Source: Thermoplasmatota archaeon (GTDB taxonomy: Archaea > Thermoplasmatota > E2 > UBA202 > JdFR-43). From it: DNA of 40,486 nucleotides. Each line of letters opens with the position of its first letter. Position 1 is the first letter of the stretch. Below, piece after piece: positions 1-9,453 of the stretch. The position numbers were made by a program, and so were the translations under genes. The stretch is taken from NCBI GenBank assembly GCA_029259055.1, contig JAPDJP010000001.1, positions 1 to 40,486 on the forward strand, read 5' to 3'. The notes under the pieces were generated by a model. That model did no database searches, was not told where the DNA came from, and saw only the letters and a program-made list of their open reading frames with translations.

Positions 1-3000
1 GTTGGATTACTGCCAGATGCGTCTCCACTCCAGTAAGCAAATTCATAACCTGGATTTGCATAGGCTGTTAATGTTACAACACTTCCTTCCTCATATTCTC
101 CTTCTGATGGAGTAACAAAGCCAGCATCTGATGGATTTATGCTTACTACTAGCTTATAATATCTTTTTGCTATTATTTCAACTGTATCATAACATTTTGC
201 TCCTTTATCATCTATTACTGTAAGATTTGCTATGTATGTGCCAGCTTTATATGTATGTTGTATATTTGCTGGTAACTCGCTTCCATTATATTCCGCAATA
301 CCATCATTATTTACATCTAACTTCCATTCTTTTATATACCCATCTATATCGCTTGCATCAATATGAAATGTTACTACAAGAGGTGCTTTTCCTTCTTTTG
401 GACTTGCAGATAAATTACACGTAGGCTTTTGATTGTAAATCTGGAAGAAATAAACTGAGGATTTATTTGTATTATTATTCACATCAATAGCAAATATGAA
501 GAAACTGTAATCCCCTATAATGGAATAGGTGTGGTTGAAATAATAATTTGCCATGGTTGTATTTAAATAGCTTCCATCTGGATAACTTATATTAATCCAT
601 ACTTCTTTTACTCCCACATTATCTTCAACAGTGCATGATATGTTAACAGAGCCATTAATATGTTGGGAAGAAGGCCATACATTTATATTATAAATTCTTG
701 GAGGTATTGTATCTTTTATTGTTTTAAAGCACCAAGTTTTGCTCTTATTTTCTACTTTGCTATCATTTAATATAACATACCAACAGTATTCAGTATTATA
801 TTGTAAGCTTAGAGTAATGCTAACGATACTTCCAGACGAAACATCATGAACAATTCCAACCAGTGTATCATTTAAATAGAAATAGATATCGATTAAATCA
901 TTGTCTTCATCATATGCGGTTACAGATAATTCAGGATTTATCGAGACATTTGTTTCATTTGCAGGTTGCGGATTTACTGCATATGGAGGATGATTTACAA
1001 TAACAAGAGGAAGATGGTCACCTCCATTTAATATGCTACCATTACAATTATATAACTCATCTCCTAACCCGTCCCCGTCTGTATCATTACCATAGTAATC
1101 ATGCCAGTAATTTCCTCCTAAATAATCTCCTCTCACAATATTTCTACCATATGTTTTAGAAATATTCCACTTGTTATAGCCATCATCATACGCATTTAAA
1201 TCATTATTAAAGAAATTGTTGTAAATGAGATTATATGATGAATTGTTTAGATAAATACCCACTGAGTTATCAATTATGTGGTTATCTTTTATTGTATTAT
1301 GACTGCTCTTTATTAAATACAAAGCTTTTCCATTACTTGTCAATTTTGTATCGTTTATAGTTAAATTATCACAATATGCAATTTCTATACCCACATCTGT
1401 ATTACTTATTTTAACACCAATTATTGATGCATTGCTACAATTTACAATTATTATTTCTCCAGCTTCTCCTAAAACAACAAAATTGCTCTCATTTTTTATG
1501 TAAATTAATGGTTTGTCATTTACCGTATTATTAACTATTTCATGAATGAAATGTTGCAATTTATTACCATATATTTTTAAACCACTAAGGTTGTTATTTA
1601 TAATATAGTTATTCATTGATCTATTTATCAAAAAGCTGTCATTATAAACTGTACAGTTTGAAACCATGCAATTGCTTACATTGAGAAGCAATATACCATT
1701 GCGTCCATTATTATAAATTATACAATTTATTATTTTATTATTATTTGATGATGCATTGCACTTTATTCCTTCCCAATTATTTGAATAAATTTCACAGTTA
1801 CAAATTGTATTATTGCTAGATGAATTATATATGAAAATTCCGTGATAGATATTATTAAACAAGGAGCAGTTATAGATTGTATTGTTGGTGTTATTCCAAT
1901 AGAATGCTATTCCATGATAAGAGTTATATGAAATACAATTTCCAATATTTATATTGTTTGTGTCTGCCAGCACAATTCCTCCTCCGCCGGCATCATGATG
2001 GGTAATGCAGTTTGTTATTTGCATAAATTGTGATCTGTATAGGACTATTCCAGCATATCCGTTATTGTAAGAAATGCAATTTGTTATTTGCATAAATTGT
2101 GATATATGTGGATATATTCCAGCATATTCATTATCATAAGCAACGCAATTTGTTATTGTTATATTGCTACAGTTACTAAAGGCCATACCAATGAAATTTG
2201 AATACAAAACACAATCAGATATATTAAGAAATGTTGCATTGAATACTGATATTCCAGCATATCCAGTTACATTTTGTCCATATGCTGTGATGTTGCGTAT
2301 ATAAATATGGTTGCTCCACATTATTAAAATTCCATGATGGGAATTATTACCTACTAATTGATTTATTATGTAAGCATTCCCAACATAATTAAGGAATATT
2401 CCCTCTGCATTGTAATGTAGTTTACATGATGATATATTTATATACTGGGAGTTTTCAACATAAATGGCATCTTGAATATTTGAATAGATATTACAATCAT
2501 GAATTACTGTATATGATGAATTATGGGCTTCTATTCCATATGTATTATTATAAATAAGGCATTTGCTTATTTCTACATAACTTGTATTATTTATATAGAT
2601 TCCATATGTATTATTATAAAGTTTGCAATTTGAAATTAAAACTTTCTTCCCCTCTACATATATTGCTGTGCTACAATTTCTTATTTCAAATCCATCAATA
2701 TATGCTCTTTTAGTTATAAATATACCATTTCCATCGATAATTGCTTTTCCCATTGCTAATATATTTACCGTCTTATTTACAACTATACCGTCATACAGTC
2801 CTTCATATACATATATCATTCCTCCTTCCTCTATTTTATCAATTGCATCCTGTATTTTATTGAAATGGGTTATGTTCCATCCTGCAGTGCTTTCATTAAA
2901 ATCATCATCTACATAAAATATGGAAATATTGCCTCCTCCTATAGCAACAACTGTTAAATGCCAGATATTTGCCCAAGCATACCCTTCATATTTTATGCCA

Positions 3001-6000
3001 TTTATTATAACATTTGTAGTATTGATTCCCGTATCATTATAAATTTGCCATCTTCCCAAACTTTCATTGAAGAAATAGATTCCTATCAAGTCTTTTTCTG
3101 CTAACCCACTTGCATTCAAATCTTCCTGAGTATAATATAGTTTTATAAAGATAGGCCACTGAATAGCACTTTCATTTTCAATATGCAATTCAATATAATT
3201 ACCAACTGATTTGATTATATACGGTTTCTCAACCGGCGTCTTACCATATGAAATTATTTCTATTTCATTTTCTACTGAGGAATTCAAAAGCATATAAATG
3301 TTATCTTGGCTAATTTCATTTTCTCCCGACCCAATACTTTTTGTAAATCCACTCTCTATGAATGCAGATATCCATGGTTCATAGATGACATTACTGCTTA
3401 CATTATCTCCGCTTCCTGGTGCAACGCCTCCGGGCCCATCTGGAGAGCCCCAGTAATTATGGGATGCATTTATTATATGCGTGCTATATATGCCGAATAT
3501 CGTATTGTTATAAATGTTACAATAATGTATATTAATGGATGAATTTATCAAAAGGCTCCCGTTTGCATTGTTATGGATATTGCAGTATAGAATTAAATTG
3601 TCGTATGAATTGTAAGAATATATTGCATTTCCATTCCTATATAGCTTGCAATTCAAAATAGAGTTTTTGGAAGAATTGTATAGATATAATCCATTTTCCA
3701 TGTTGTAAATGGCACAATCCATTATTTTATTTCCTTCATTTCTTATAATTATACCATCTATTCCTTTAATAAATGAACATTTAATGATGCTATTATTTGT
3801 TCCATTAATCAATACTCCATCTGTATTTGCATATATATTGCAATTGTAAATTTTATTATATGATGAATTTATTTCTATTCCAATATCACCATCTATTGTA
3901 AAATTGCTCACATTTACTCCATTTTTACCAATATATATAGCTGTACCATTTACTCTAATTATTGCTTTATTTTTATCTTCCCCTATAAGTTTTATTCTTT
4001 TATTTATTATTATATTTTCTTCATACAGTCCTTCATATACATATATCATTCCTCCTTCCTCTATTTTATCAATTGCATCTTGTATTTTGTTGAAATGGGT
4101 TATGTTCCATCCTGCAGTGCTTTCATTAAAATCATCATCTACATAAAATACTATAACCGCTTGAAGTGTTACATTTCTTATTCTTTCATTATTGCTCCAA
4201 TCAGCATCATTTAAAATAGTTGCATTTACTACTATACTATAGTTTCCAGGAACAAATCCCGTTGTATCCCACTCATCATATACTATACTGCTATCTCCAA
4301 CGCTCAGATTCATGTTATGAGTAGCTATTATCCATTCACTTGTTTCATTTTTTACTTTTAATTCAACATAAATACTTTCATTGAAATCGCCTATATTAAC
4401 TACTTTATAACTAATATTATATACCTTTCCTATCGTTAGATTTTCTTCAACTTTTATACCATTTCCTTCTGGATAATATTCCAAGGAAATTTCAACATCA
4501 TGCTTTAAAATTGTTATTTTCTTTGTTATGCTTGCTATTGCTCCCTTATCATCTTTTACTGTAAGAGTAACATTGTATGTTCCTGCTTTTGCATATTGAT
4601 GAACTGGATTCTTTTCATAGCTTATATTTCCATCTCCAAAATTCCATGTGTAATTTACTATGAAACCATCTATATCATATGATGTATCATTAAATTGAAC
4701 AGTTAGTAAGGATATATTATATGTGAAGTTTGCAATAGGTTGTTGATTCGGATTTACTAAAGGTAGCCAATCCCCTCCATTTATTCCTCCTGAACAATTA
4801 TATGGTAGGAAAACATCTCCTAATCCATCTCCATTTATATCATAACCATAGTAATCATGCCAGTAATTTCCTCCTAAATAATCTCCTCCTATAATATTTC
4901 TACCATATGTTTTTGAAATATTCCATCTGTTATAGCCATTATCATACGCATTTACATCATTGTTGAAATAGTTGTTATAAATTGTATTATTATATGAGTG
5001 CCATGCATATATTCCCCAGTTATTGGAAGAGATATTACAATCTGAAATAGTATTATGATAAGCCCACATTAGAATGATTCCATGGTCATTATTTATTATT
5101 GTACAATTATAAATTGTATTATACGAAGATTCGATTTTTATTCCAGCATATGCTCCAAATCCGCCATTCCTTATTGTGAAGCCACTTATATTTACATTAT
5201 CTGCAGTTATCATTACCACATTTCCCGCTCCACCACCATCTATTGTTGCATGTTTACCAATTAAATTTATTCCTTTGTTTATTTCGATGTTTTCATAATA
5301 TACGCCACCATAAACAAAAATTGTGTCTCCAGGAGAAGCATCATCTATTGCATCTTGTATTTTGCTATAGTATAAACCTTTATCTGAATTATAAACCAAA
5401 AGTGGCCATGATGAAGTAAGCCATGGTTCATAGATGACATTACTGCTTACATTATCTCCGCTTCCTGGTGCAACGCCTCCGGGCCCATCTGGAGAGCCCC
5501 AGTAATTATGGGATGCTTCTATGATATACTCTGTTTCAATATTGTGATTAAATATTCCATATATAGTATTTCCAACTATGTTATTGTAATGGATCTCGCA
5601 ATGAGTTGCTCCTGCAGCAAAAGTTCCGTTTTTATTATTTCTTATGTTGCAGTAATAAATGGATACATTTTTTGTATTGTATAAGTATATACCAATATCA
5701 TTTTGTGTGATATTACAATATAAGATTGTGACATTACTTGATGCTTCAATATACAATCCCTTTAGATTATTCAATATATTGCAGTGAGAAATTGTATTAT
5801 TAAATGAATCGAAAAGATGGATTCCATCTAAATTATCAAAATAGCAGTATAATACTGTATTATTGTTCGAATCTTCTATTAAAATGCCCGCATCGTTATT
5901 AGAAAATGTATTATTTGATATATTATTGTTGTTGGAAGATAAAAGCCAAACACCCTCATTACTTCCAGAGAAAACATTATCAGATATTATATTATAGTTA

Positions 6001-9000
6001 GAAATATTTAGCCATACACCATCCATATTATTTGATATTGTATTGTTGAAGATTTTGATATAATTTGATGTCTCCATATATATGGCAACATCATTTGAAT
6101 AAATATTGGAGAAACATATTGTGTTATTACTTGAAAGTAGGCATCTTATTCCTTTAACATTCTCATATATGGTATTATTTCGGATAATGTTGTCACTGCA
6201 ATTATATAAGCTGATTCCCCAAGTATTATTTGCAATTATATTATTTGATACATTACAATACTTTGAAATTATATGAATACCTGCAAAATAATTGTTAAAT
6301 ATGCTAGAATTTGAAATGCAATTATAGAGTGAATTTTCTTCAAATCCAATACCCGCTTCTTCATTTTCGGAAATAGTGCAATTCTCGATAACATTATTCC
6401 ATGAATGATAAGTGTATATACCATAGTGATTTGAATTTACTTTGCTATCATAAATATGATTATTAGAAGAATTCAAAATTTCAATACCGTATGAGCTATG
6501 GCAACATTCACATCTTATTTTGTTATTAGAAGAATTTTTTAATGTAATGCCCGAATAAGAATTATTATACAAAATGCAGTTTAAGATTGTATTATTAATT
6601 GAATATGGAAGATATATACCAATTTCATTATATGAAATATTGCAACCATCTATCAAATTATTGCCACCATAAAATATTTCTATTCCACGCATATTTTCAT
6701 ATATATTACAATCTAAAATTTGATTATTTGTTGATTCATTAAATTTAATTCCTTCCCATAAATGATTCGATATATCACAATGTGATATGATATTATATAA
6801 GGACATCCCTATTCCTATTCCTGAATATGAATCATGCAATATTGAATCGTTTATTACATTATTTGTTGCATTTAATAAGTATATACAGTAACTCGCATTG
6901 TAAATTTCAACATTACAAATTATATTATTTGTTGAGTTATATAGATGTATTCCATAATGACGAATATTTTTAATGGATGTTGAAGAAATGTAATTATAAT
7001 GGGCATTTTTTGTTATAATTCCATATTCGCAGGAATTTATGCTATTATTTAATATACTATTATTCCTACAATTATATCCGAGATAGATTCCACATTGAGA
7101 AATATTTCCAATTAGATTATTTGAAATTGTATTGTTATATGAGTTTGTAATAAATATGGCATCGTTACAACTATAAATATTGCAGTAATCAATGCATACA
7201 TCGCTTGCATTTTCCATATATATTCCAGAAGAGCAGGTATATATGGTGCAGTTAGTTATTGTAATATTGGAAAAATTGTGTATATAGATTCCATATGATG
7301 AATTAAATATTGTGAAATTTTCTACGCTAACATTATTTGCTTCTATTTTTATTGCTATGCCGCCGTGCCCATCTATAGCGGGGTCGCCAATCAATTTAAT
7401 GGATTTGTTTATTATGATTGGTTCGTAAATTCCTTCATAAACTTTTATGGTATATCCATTTTTAGCAGCATTTATTGCATCTTGTATTTTATTGAAATGG
7501 GTTATGTTCCATCCTGCAGTGCTTTCATTAAAATCATCATCTACATAAAATATTGGGAGAGTTAAATTTATTCTTCTTGTTCTTTCATTATTTGACCAAT
7601 TCTCATCATATGGTATGCTAATATTAACTTTTATCATGTAATTTCCCGGGGATATTCCACTTGTATTCCATATTCTATAGGAATCAATAGAAGATGATGC
7701 TTCTACAAATTTATCATATCTCCATTCTTTAATTATGGTTGAATTTTTTAAGATTAATAAGGAAATATTTACTGTTTCATTCACATCTCCTTCATTAATT
7801 ATTCTAAATCTTATTATATATTTCTCTCCAATAATTAGCTCCTCTCCAGGCTCAATAAGATTTCCTTTATAAAATATTTTTATACCATTTCCTTCTGGAT
7901 AATATTCCAGAGAAATTTCAACATCATGCTTTAAAATTGTTATTTTCTTTGTTATGCTTGCTATTGCTCCCTTATCATCTTTTACTGTAAGAGTAACATT
8001 GTATGTTCCTGCTTTTGCATATTGATGAACTGGATTCTTTTCATAGCTTATATTTCCATCTCCAAAATTCCATGTGTAATTTACTATGAAACCATCTATA
8101 TCATATGATGTATCATTAAATTGAACAGTTAGTAAGGATATATTATATGTGAAGTTTGCAATAGGAGGTTGATTAGCTATCCCAGCCATTGAAACATATC
8201 CCTTAATTGTACAATTTTCTGGAGGCATTGGTTGTAAAGAAATATTATGCCATAGGGTTGTTCCAGGATTTATAAACATAAATGATGGCACGGTATAATT
8301 ATCAAAATAATCTATTGCTGATGCCATTATATAATCTATCACTGTCATTTGTGGTGGCATTGTATTAAATGGGATTGAGGGAAATGATATATTGTAAAAT
8401 CCGTTTTCATCCGTTGTTACATGCCTAATGAAACTACCGCTCACTAGTTGCGCCCCAAATCCTTTCATAAGGGTTCCTTCCATATTAACTTCTGCATTCT
8501 GTATAGGCAAACCAGTTTTTTTATCTGTTACATAACCCTTAATCCATGTATTATTTGCTGGAAGAGCCTCCAAACTGCAATTAAACCATTCTGTTTCATT
8601 TTTTATGGAAATTTGTTTTGGTGGTGGCAGAAAATAATTCTCTTTATATAGCGTTATAGAAAAATTGCCGGCAGGTAAATTCATTTCATAATAACCATTT
8701 TCATCAGTTAATGTAAAATTTGAATAAACTCCTCCATATACCGTAACACTAACATTTTTTATTCCATTACTTGTTAATGCATCTACAATATATCCTTTTA
8801 GAGAATGATTCTGAGGTGGAGGTGGTGGGATGTGTTTTAAGTAAAAATCTATTTCCATATCAGTTGTTATTGTTTTTTCTTTAAATTCTGCCCTGTAGTT
8901 TGGAGCGGAGGCAACAATGCTAACATTTGATACAGGCAAATAAATCTCATAATATCCTGCAGAATTTGTGAACGTGAAATTGCTTCCGCTCCATCCTTCT

Positions 9001-9398
9001 CCTATAAAATCAACAAAAATGCTTGCATTTGGAATTGGTAGGTTTGTCTTATTATCTTTAACATATCCATATAATTTTACTGTATCTCCTGGAAAAGTGG
9101 GTAGGGAAATATTTTCCCAATAAACTCCTGTAACATTAAATTCATCATGGTAATAAAGCCAAATATTTTCGCTTCCTCTTGTATAATTAACCGCTGTAGA
9201 TAAATTGATGTTACCTTGCGCAACATTTATTTCATAATATCCTGTTGAATCTGTAAATGTGAAATTACTATAGCTGTATTCCCCACTTCTCCATTCTATC
9301 GTCACCATAGCATTTTGTACCGCCTCTCCTGAAACATTTAAATAATAATTGAAAGCCATTACCCCTACAATCAGTATTATTAAAATTTGCTTCTTCAT
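1..9398 (-). CDS. Giant secreted multi-domain beta-helix protein (partial, C-terminus outside window)
   Basis: Start ATG at 9398-9396; the frame stays open to position 3, at least 3132 residues. I translated it: a short signal peptide (MKKQILIILIVGVMAF); about four carboxypeptidase-regulatory-like Gly/Tyr-Tyr-Glu beta-sandwich repeats (residues ~20-405); PKD domain 1 (~406-495, WNFGDGN); a CARDB-like domain (~495-612); beta-helix region 1 (~616-1546, with an internal second cap at IQDAIDDASPGDTI); PKD 2 (~1550-1637); CARDB-like 2; beta-helix 2 (~1750-1990); a ZU5/adhesin-like domain (~2010-2158); beta-helix 3 (~2160-2790); Fn3/Ig-like domains; PKD 3; and an InlB-B-repeat-like end. Helix coils are Asn-rich (NNTIxxCxIxxN). 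Each helix opens with FYVDDDFNESTAGWN or a related cap. Probably an extracellular adhesin, surface stalk or polysaccharide-binding/processing protein. No catalytic motif recognised; the anchor, if any, is beyond the window. Confidence 0.93.
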   Translation of the reverse strand, partial: MKKQILIILIVGVMAFNYYLNVSGEAVQNAMVTIEWRSGEYSYSNFTFTDSTGYYEINVAQGNINLSTAVNYTRGSENIWLYYHDEFNVTGVYWENISLPTFPGDTVKLYGYVKDNKTNLPIPNASIFVDFIGEGWSGSNFTFTNSAGYYEIYLPVSNVSIVASAPNYRAEFKEKTITTDMEIDFYLKHIPPPPPQNHSLKGYIVDALTSNGIKNVSVTVYGGVYSNFTLTDENGYYEMNLPAGNFSITLYKENYFLPPPKQISIKNETEWFNCSLEALPANNTWIKGYVTDKKTGLPIQNAEVNMEGTLMKGFGAQLVSGSFIRHVTTDENGFYNISFPSIPFNTMPPQMTVIDYIMASAIDYFDNYTVPSFMFINPGTTLWHNISLQPMPPENCTIKGYVSMAGIANQPPIANFTYNISLLTVQFNDTSYDIDGFIVNYTWNFGDGNISYEKNPVHQYAKAGTYNVTLTVKDDKGAIASITKKITILKHDVEISLEYYPEGNGIKIFYKGNLIEPGEELIIGEKYIIRFRIINEGDVNETVNISLLILKNSTIIKEWRYDKFVEASSSIDSYRIWNTSGISPGNYMIKVNISIPYDENWSNNERTRRINLTLPIFYVDDDFNESTAGWNITHFNKIQDAINAAKNGYTIKVYEGIYEPIIINKSIKLIGDPAIDGHGGIAIKIEANNVSVENFTIFNSSYGIYIHNFSNITITNCTIYTCSSGIYMENASDVCIDYCNIYSCNDAIFITNSYNNTISNNLIGNISQCGIYLGYNCRNNSILNNSINSCEYGIITKNAHYNYISSTSIKNIRHYGIHLYNSTNNIICNVEIYNASYCIYLLNATNNVINDSILHDSYSGIGIGMSLYNIISHCDISNHLWEGIKFNESTNNQILDCNIYENMRGIEIFYGGNNLIDGCNISYNEIGIYLPYSINNTILNCILYNNSYSGITLKNSSNNKIRCECCHSSYGIEILNSSNNHIYDSKVNSNHYGIYTYHSWNNVIENCTISENEEAGIGFEENSLYNCISNSSIFNNYFAGIHIISKYCNVSNNIIANNTWGISLYNCSDNIIRNNTIYENVKGIRCLLSSNNTICFSNIYSNDVAIYMETSNYIKIFNNTISNNMDGVWLNISNYNIISDNVFSGSNEGVWLLSSNNNNISNNTFSNNDAGILIEDSNNNTVLYCYFDNLDGIHLFDSFNNTISHCNILNNLKGLYIEASSNVTILYCNITQNDIGIYLYNTKNVSIYYCNIRNNKNGTFAAGATHCEIHYNNIVGNTIYGIFNHNIETEYIIEASHNYWGSPDGPGGVAPGSGDNVSSNVIYEPWLTSSWPLLVYNSDKGLYYSKIQDAIDDASPGDTIFVYGGVYYENIEINKGINLIGKHATIDGGGAGNVVMITADNVNISGFTIRNGGFGAYAGIKIESSYNTIYNCTIINNDHGIILMWAYHNTISDCNISSNNWGIYAWHSYNNTIYNNYFNNDVNAYDNGYNRWNISKTYGRNIIGGDYLGGNYWHDYYGYDINGDGLGDVFLPYNCSGGINGGDWLPLVNPNQQPIANFTYNISLLTVQFNDTSYDIDGFIVNYTWNFGDGNISYEKNPVHQYAKAGTYNVTLTVKDDKGAIASITKKITILKHDVEISLEYYPEGNGIKVEENLTIGKVYNISYKVVNIGDFNESIYVELKVKNETSEWIIATHNMNLSVGDSSIVYDEWDTTGFVPGNYSIVVNATILNDADWSNNERIRNVTLQAVIVFYVDDDFNESTAGWNITHFNKIQDAIDKIEEGGMIYVYEGLYEENIIINKRIKLIGEDKNKAIIRVNGTAIYIGKNGVNVSNFTIDGDIGIEINSSYNKIYNCNIYANTDGVLINGTNNSIIKCSFIKGIDGIIIRNEGNKIMDCAIYNMENGLYLYNSSKNSILNCKLYRNGNAIYSYNSYDNLILYCNIHNNANGSLLINSSINIHYCNIYNNTIFGIYSTHIINASHNYWGSPDGPGGVAPGSGDNVSSNVIYEPWISAFIESGFTKSIGSGENEISQDNIYMLLNSSVENEIEIISYGKTPVEKPYIIKSVGNYIELHIENESAIQWPIFIKLYYTQEDLNASGLAEKDLIGIYFFNESLGRWQIYNDTGINTTNVIINGIKYEGYAWANIWHLTVVAIGGGNISIFYVDDDFNESTAGWNITHFNKIQDAIDKIEEGGMIYVYEGLYDGIVVNKTVNILAMGKAIIDGNGIFITKRAYIDGFEIRNCSTAIYVEGKKVLISNCKLYNNTYGIYINNTSYVEISKCLIYNNTYGIEAHNSSYTVIHDCNIYSNIQDAIYVENSQYINISSCKLHYNAEGIFLNYVGNAYIINQLVGNNSHHGILIMWSNHIYIRNITAYGQNVTGYAGISVFNATFLNISDCVLYSNFIGMAFSNCSNITITNCVAYDNEYAGIYPHISQFMQITNCISYNNGYAGIVLYRSQFMQITNCITHHDAGGGGIVLADTNNINIGNCISYNSYHGIAFYWNNTNNTIYNCSLFNNIYHGIFIYNSSSNNTICNCEIYSNNWEGIKCNASSNNNKIINCIIYNNGRNGILLLNVSNCMVSNCTVYNDSFLINRSMNNYIINNNLSGLKIYGNKLQHFIHEIVNNTVNDKPLIYIKNESNFVVLGEAGEIIIVNCSNASIIGVKISNTDVGIEIAYCDNLTINDTKLTSNGKALYLIKSSHNTIKDNHIIDNSVGIYLNNSSYNLIYNNFFNNDLNAYDDGYNKWNISKTYGRNIVRGDYLGGNYWHDYYGNDTDGDGLGDELYNCNGSILNGGDHLPLVIVNHPPYAVNPQPANETNVSINPELSVTAYDEDNDLIDIYFYLNDTLVGIVHDVSSGSIVSITLSLQYNTEYCWYVILNDSKVENKSKTWCFKTIKDTIPPRIYNINVWPSSQHINGSVNISCTVEDNVGVKEVWINISYPDGSYLNTTMANYYFNHTYSIIGDYSFFIFAIDVNNNTNKSSVYFFQIYNQKPTCNLSASPKEGKAPLVVTFHIDASDIDGYIKEWKLDVNNDGIAEYNGSELPANIQHTYKAGTYIANLTVIDDKGAKCYDTVEIIAKRYYKLVVSINPSDAGFVTPSEGEYEEGSVVTLTAYANPGYEFAYWSGDASGSNP
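2791..2920 (-). repeat. Intragenic 130-bp repeat A, copy 3
   Basis: Matches 4021-4150 with about two mismatches and no indels; its last 80 bp also matches 7473-7552. It encodes the cap of beta-helix 3 (FYVDDDF...KIQDAIDKIEEGG), so it lies at a domain boundary. Confidence 0.9.
3372..3467 (-). repeat. Intragenic 96-bp repeat B, copy 2
   Basis: Appears identical base for base to 5421-5516. It encodes the end-of-helix segment with NYWGSPDGPGG and is locally richer in GC than its surroundings. Confidence 0.9.
4021..4150 (-). repeat. Intragenic 130-bp repeat A, copy 2
   Basis: Pairs with 2791-2920 at a constant offset of 1230 bp. It encodes the cap of beta-helix 2 directly after the second CARDB-like domain. 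Confidence 0.9.
4452..4739 (-). repeat. Intragenic 288-bp repeat C (PKD block), copy 2
   Basis: Matches 7878-8165 at a constant offset of 3426 bp with only two adjacent substitutions that I can find. Encodes the second PKD domain and the start of the CARDB-like domain. Near identity within otherwise diverged surroundings points to recent duplication or gene conversion. Confidence 0.92.
5421..5516 (-). repeat. Intragenic 96-bp repeat B, copy 1
   Basis: Identical to 3372-3467 at offset 2049. It encodes the NYWGSPDGPGG motif that ends beta-helix 1. Confidence 0.9.
7473..7552 (-). repeat. Intragenic repeat A, copy 1 (80-bp part)
   Basis: Matches the last 80 bp of the 2791-2920 and 4021-4150 copies. 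It encodes the cap of beta-helix 1 (FYVDDDFNESTAGWN...). Confidence 0.88.
7878..8165 (-). repeat. Intragenic 288-bp repeat C (PKD block), copy 1
   Basis: Partner of 4452-4739. Encodes the first PKD domain. Recombination between the two copies would delete 3426 bp, a multiple of three, and so leave the frame intact. Confidence 0.92.
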
Positions 9399-9453
9399 GC
9401 AATGTTATTATTTTGTGTTTAAAAAACTTACTTACCTGTTATCTTTTCTTAAT

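Noticed and set aside
1-9398. Many short repeated AT-rich motifs looked like a CRISPR array or satellite.
   Set aside because: Spacing is irregular and they are codons of beta-helix coils in one open frame.
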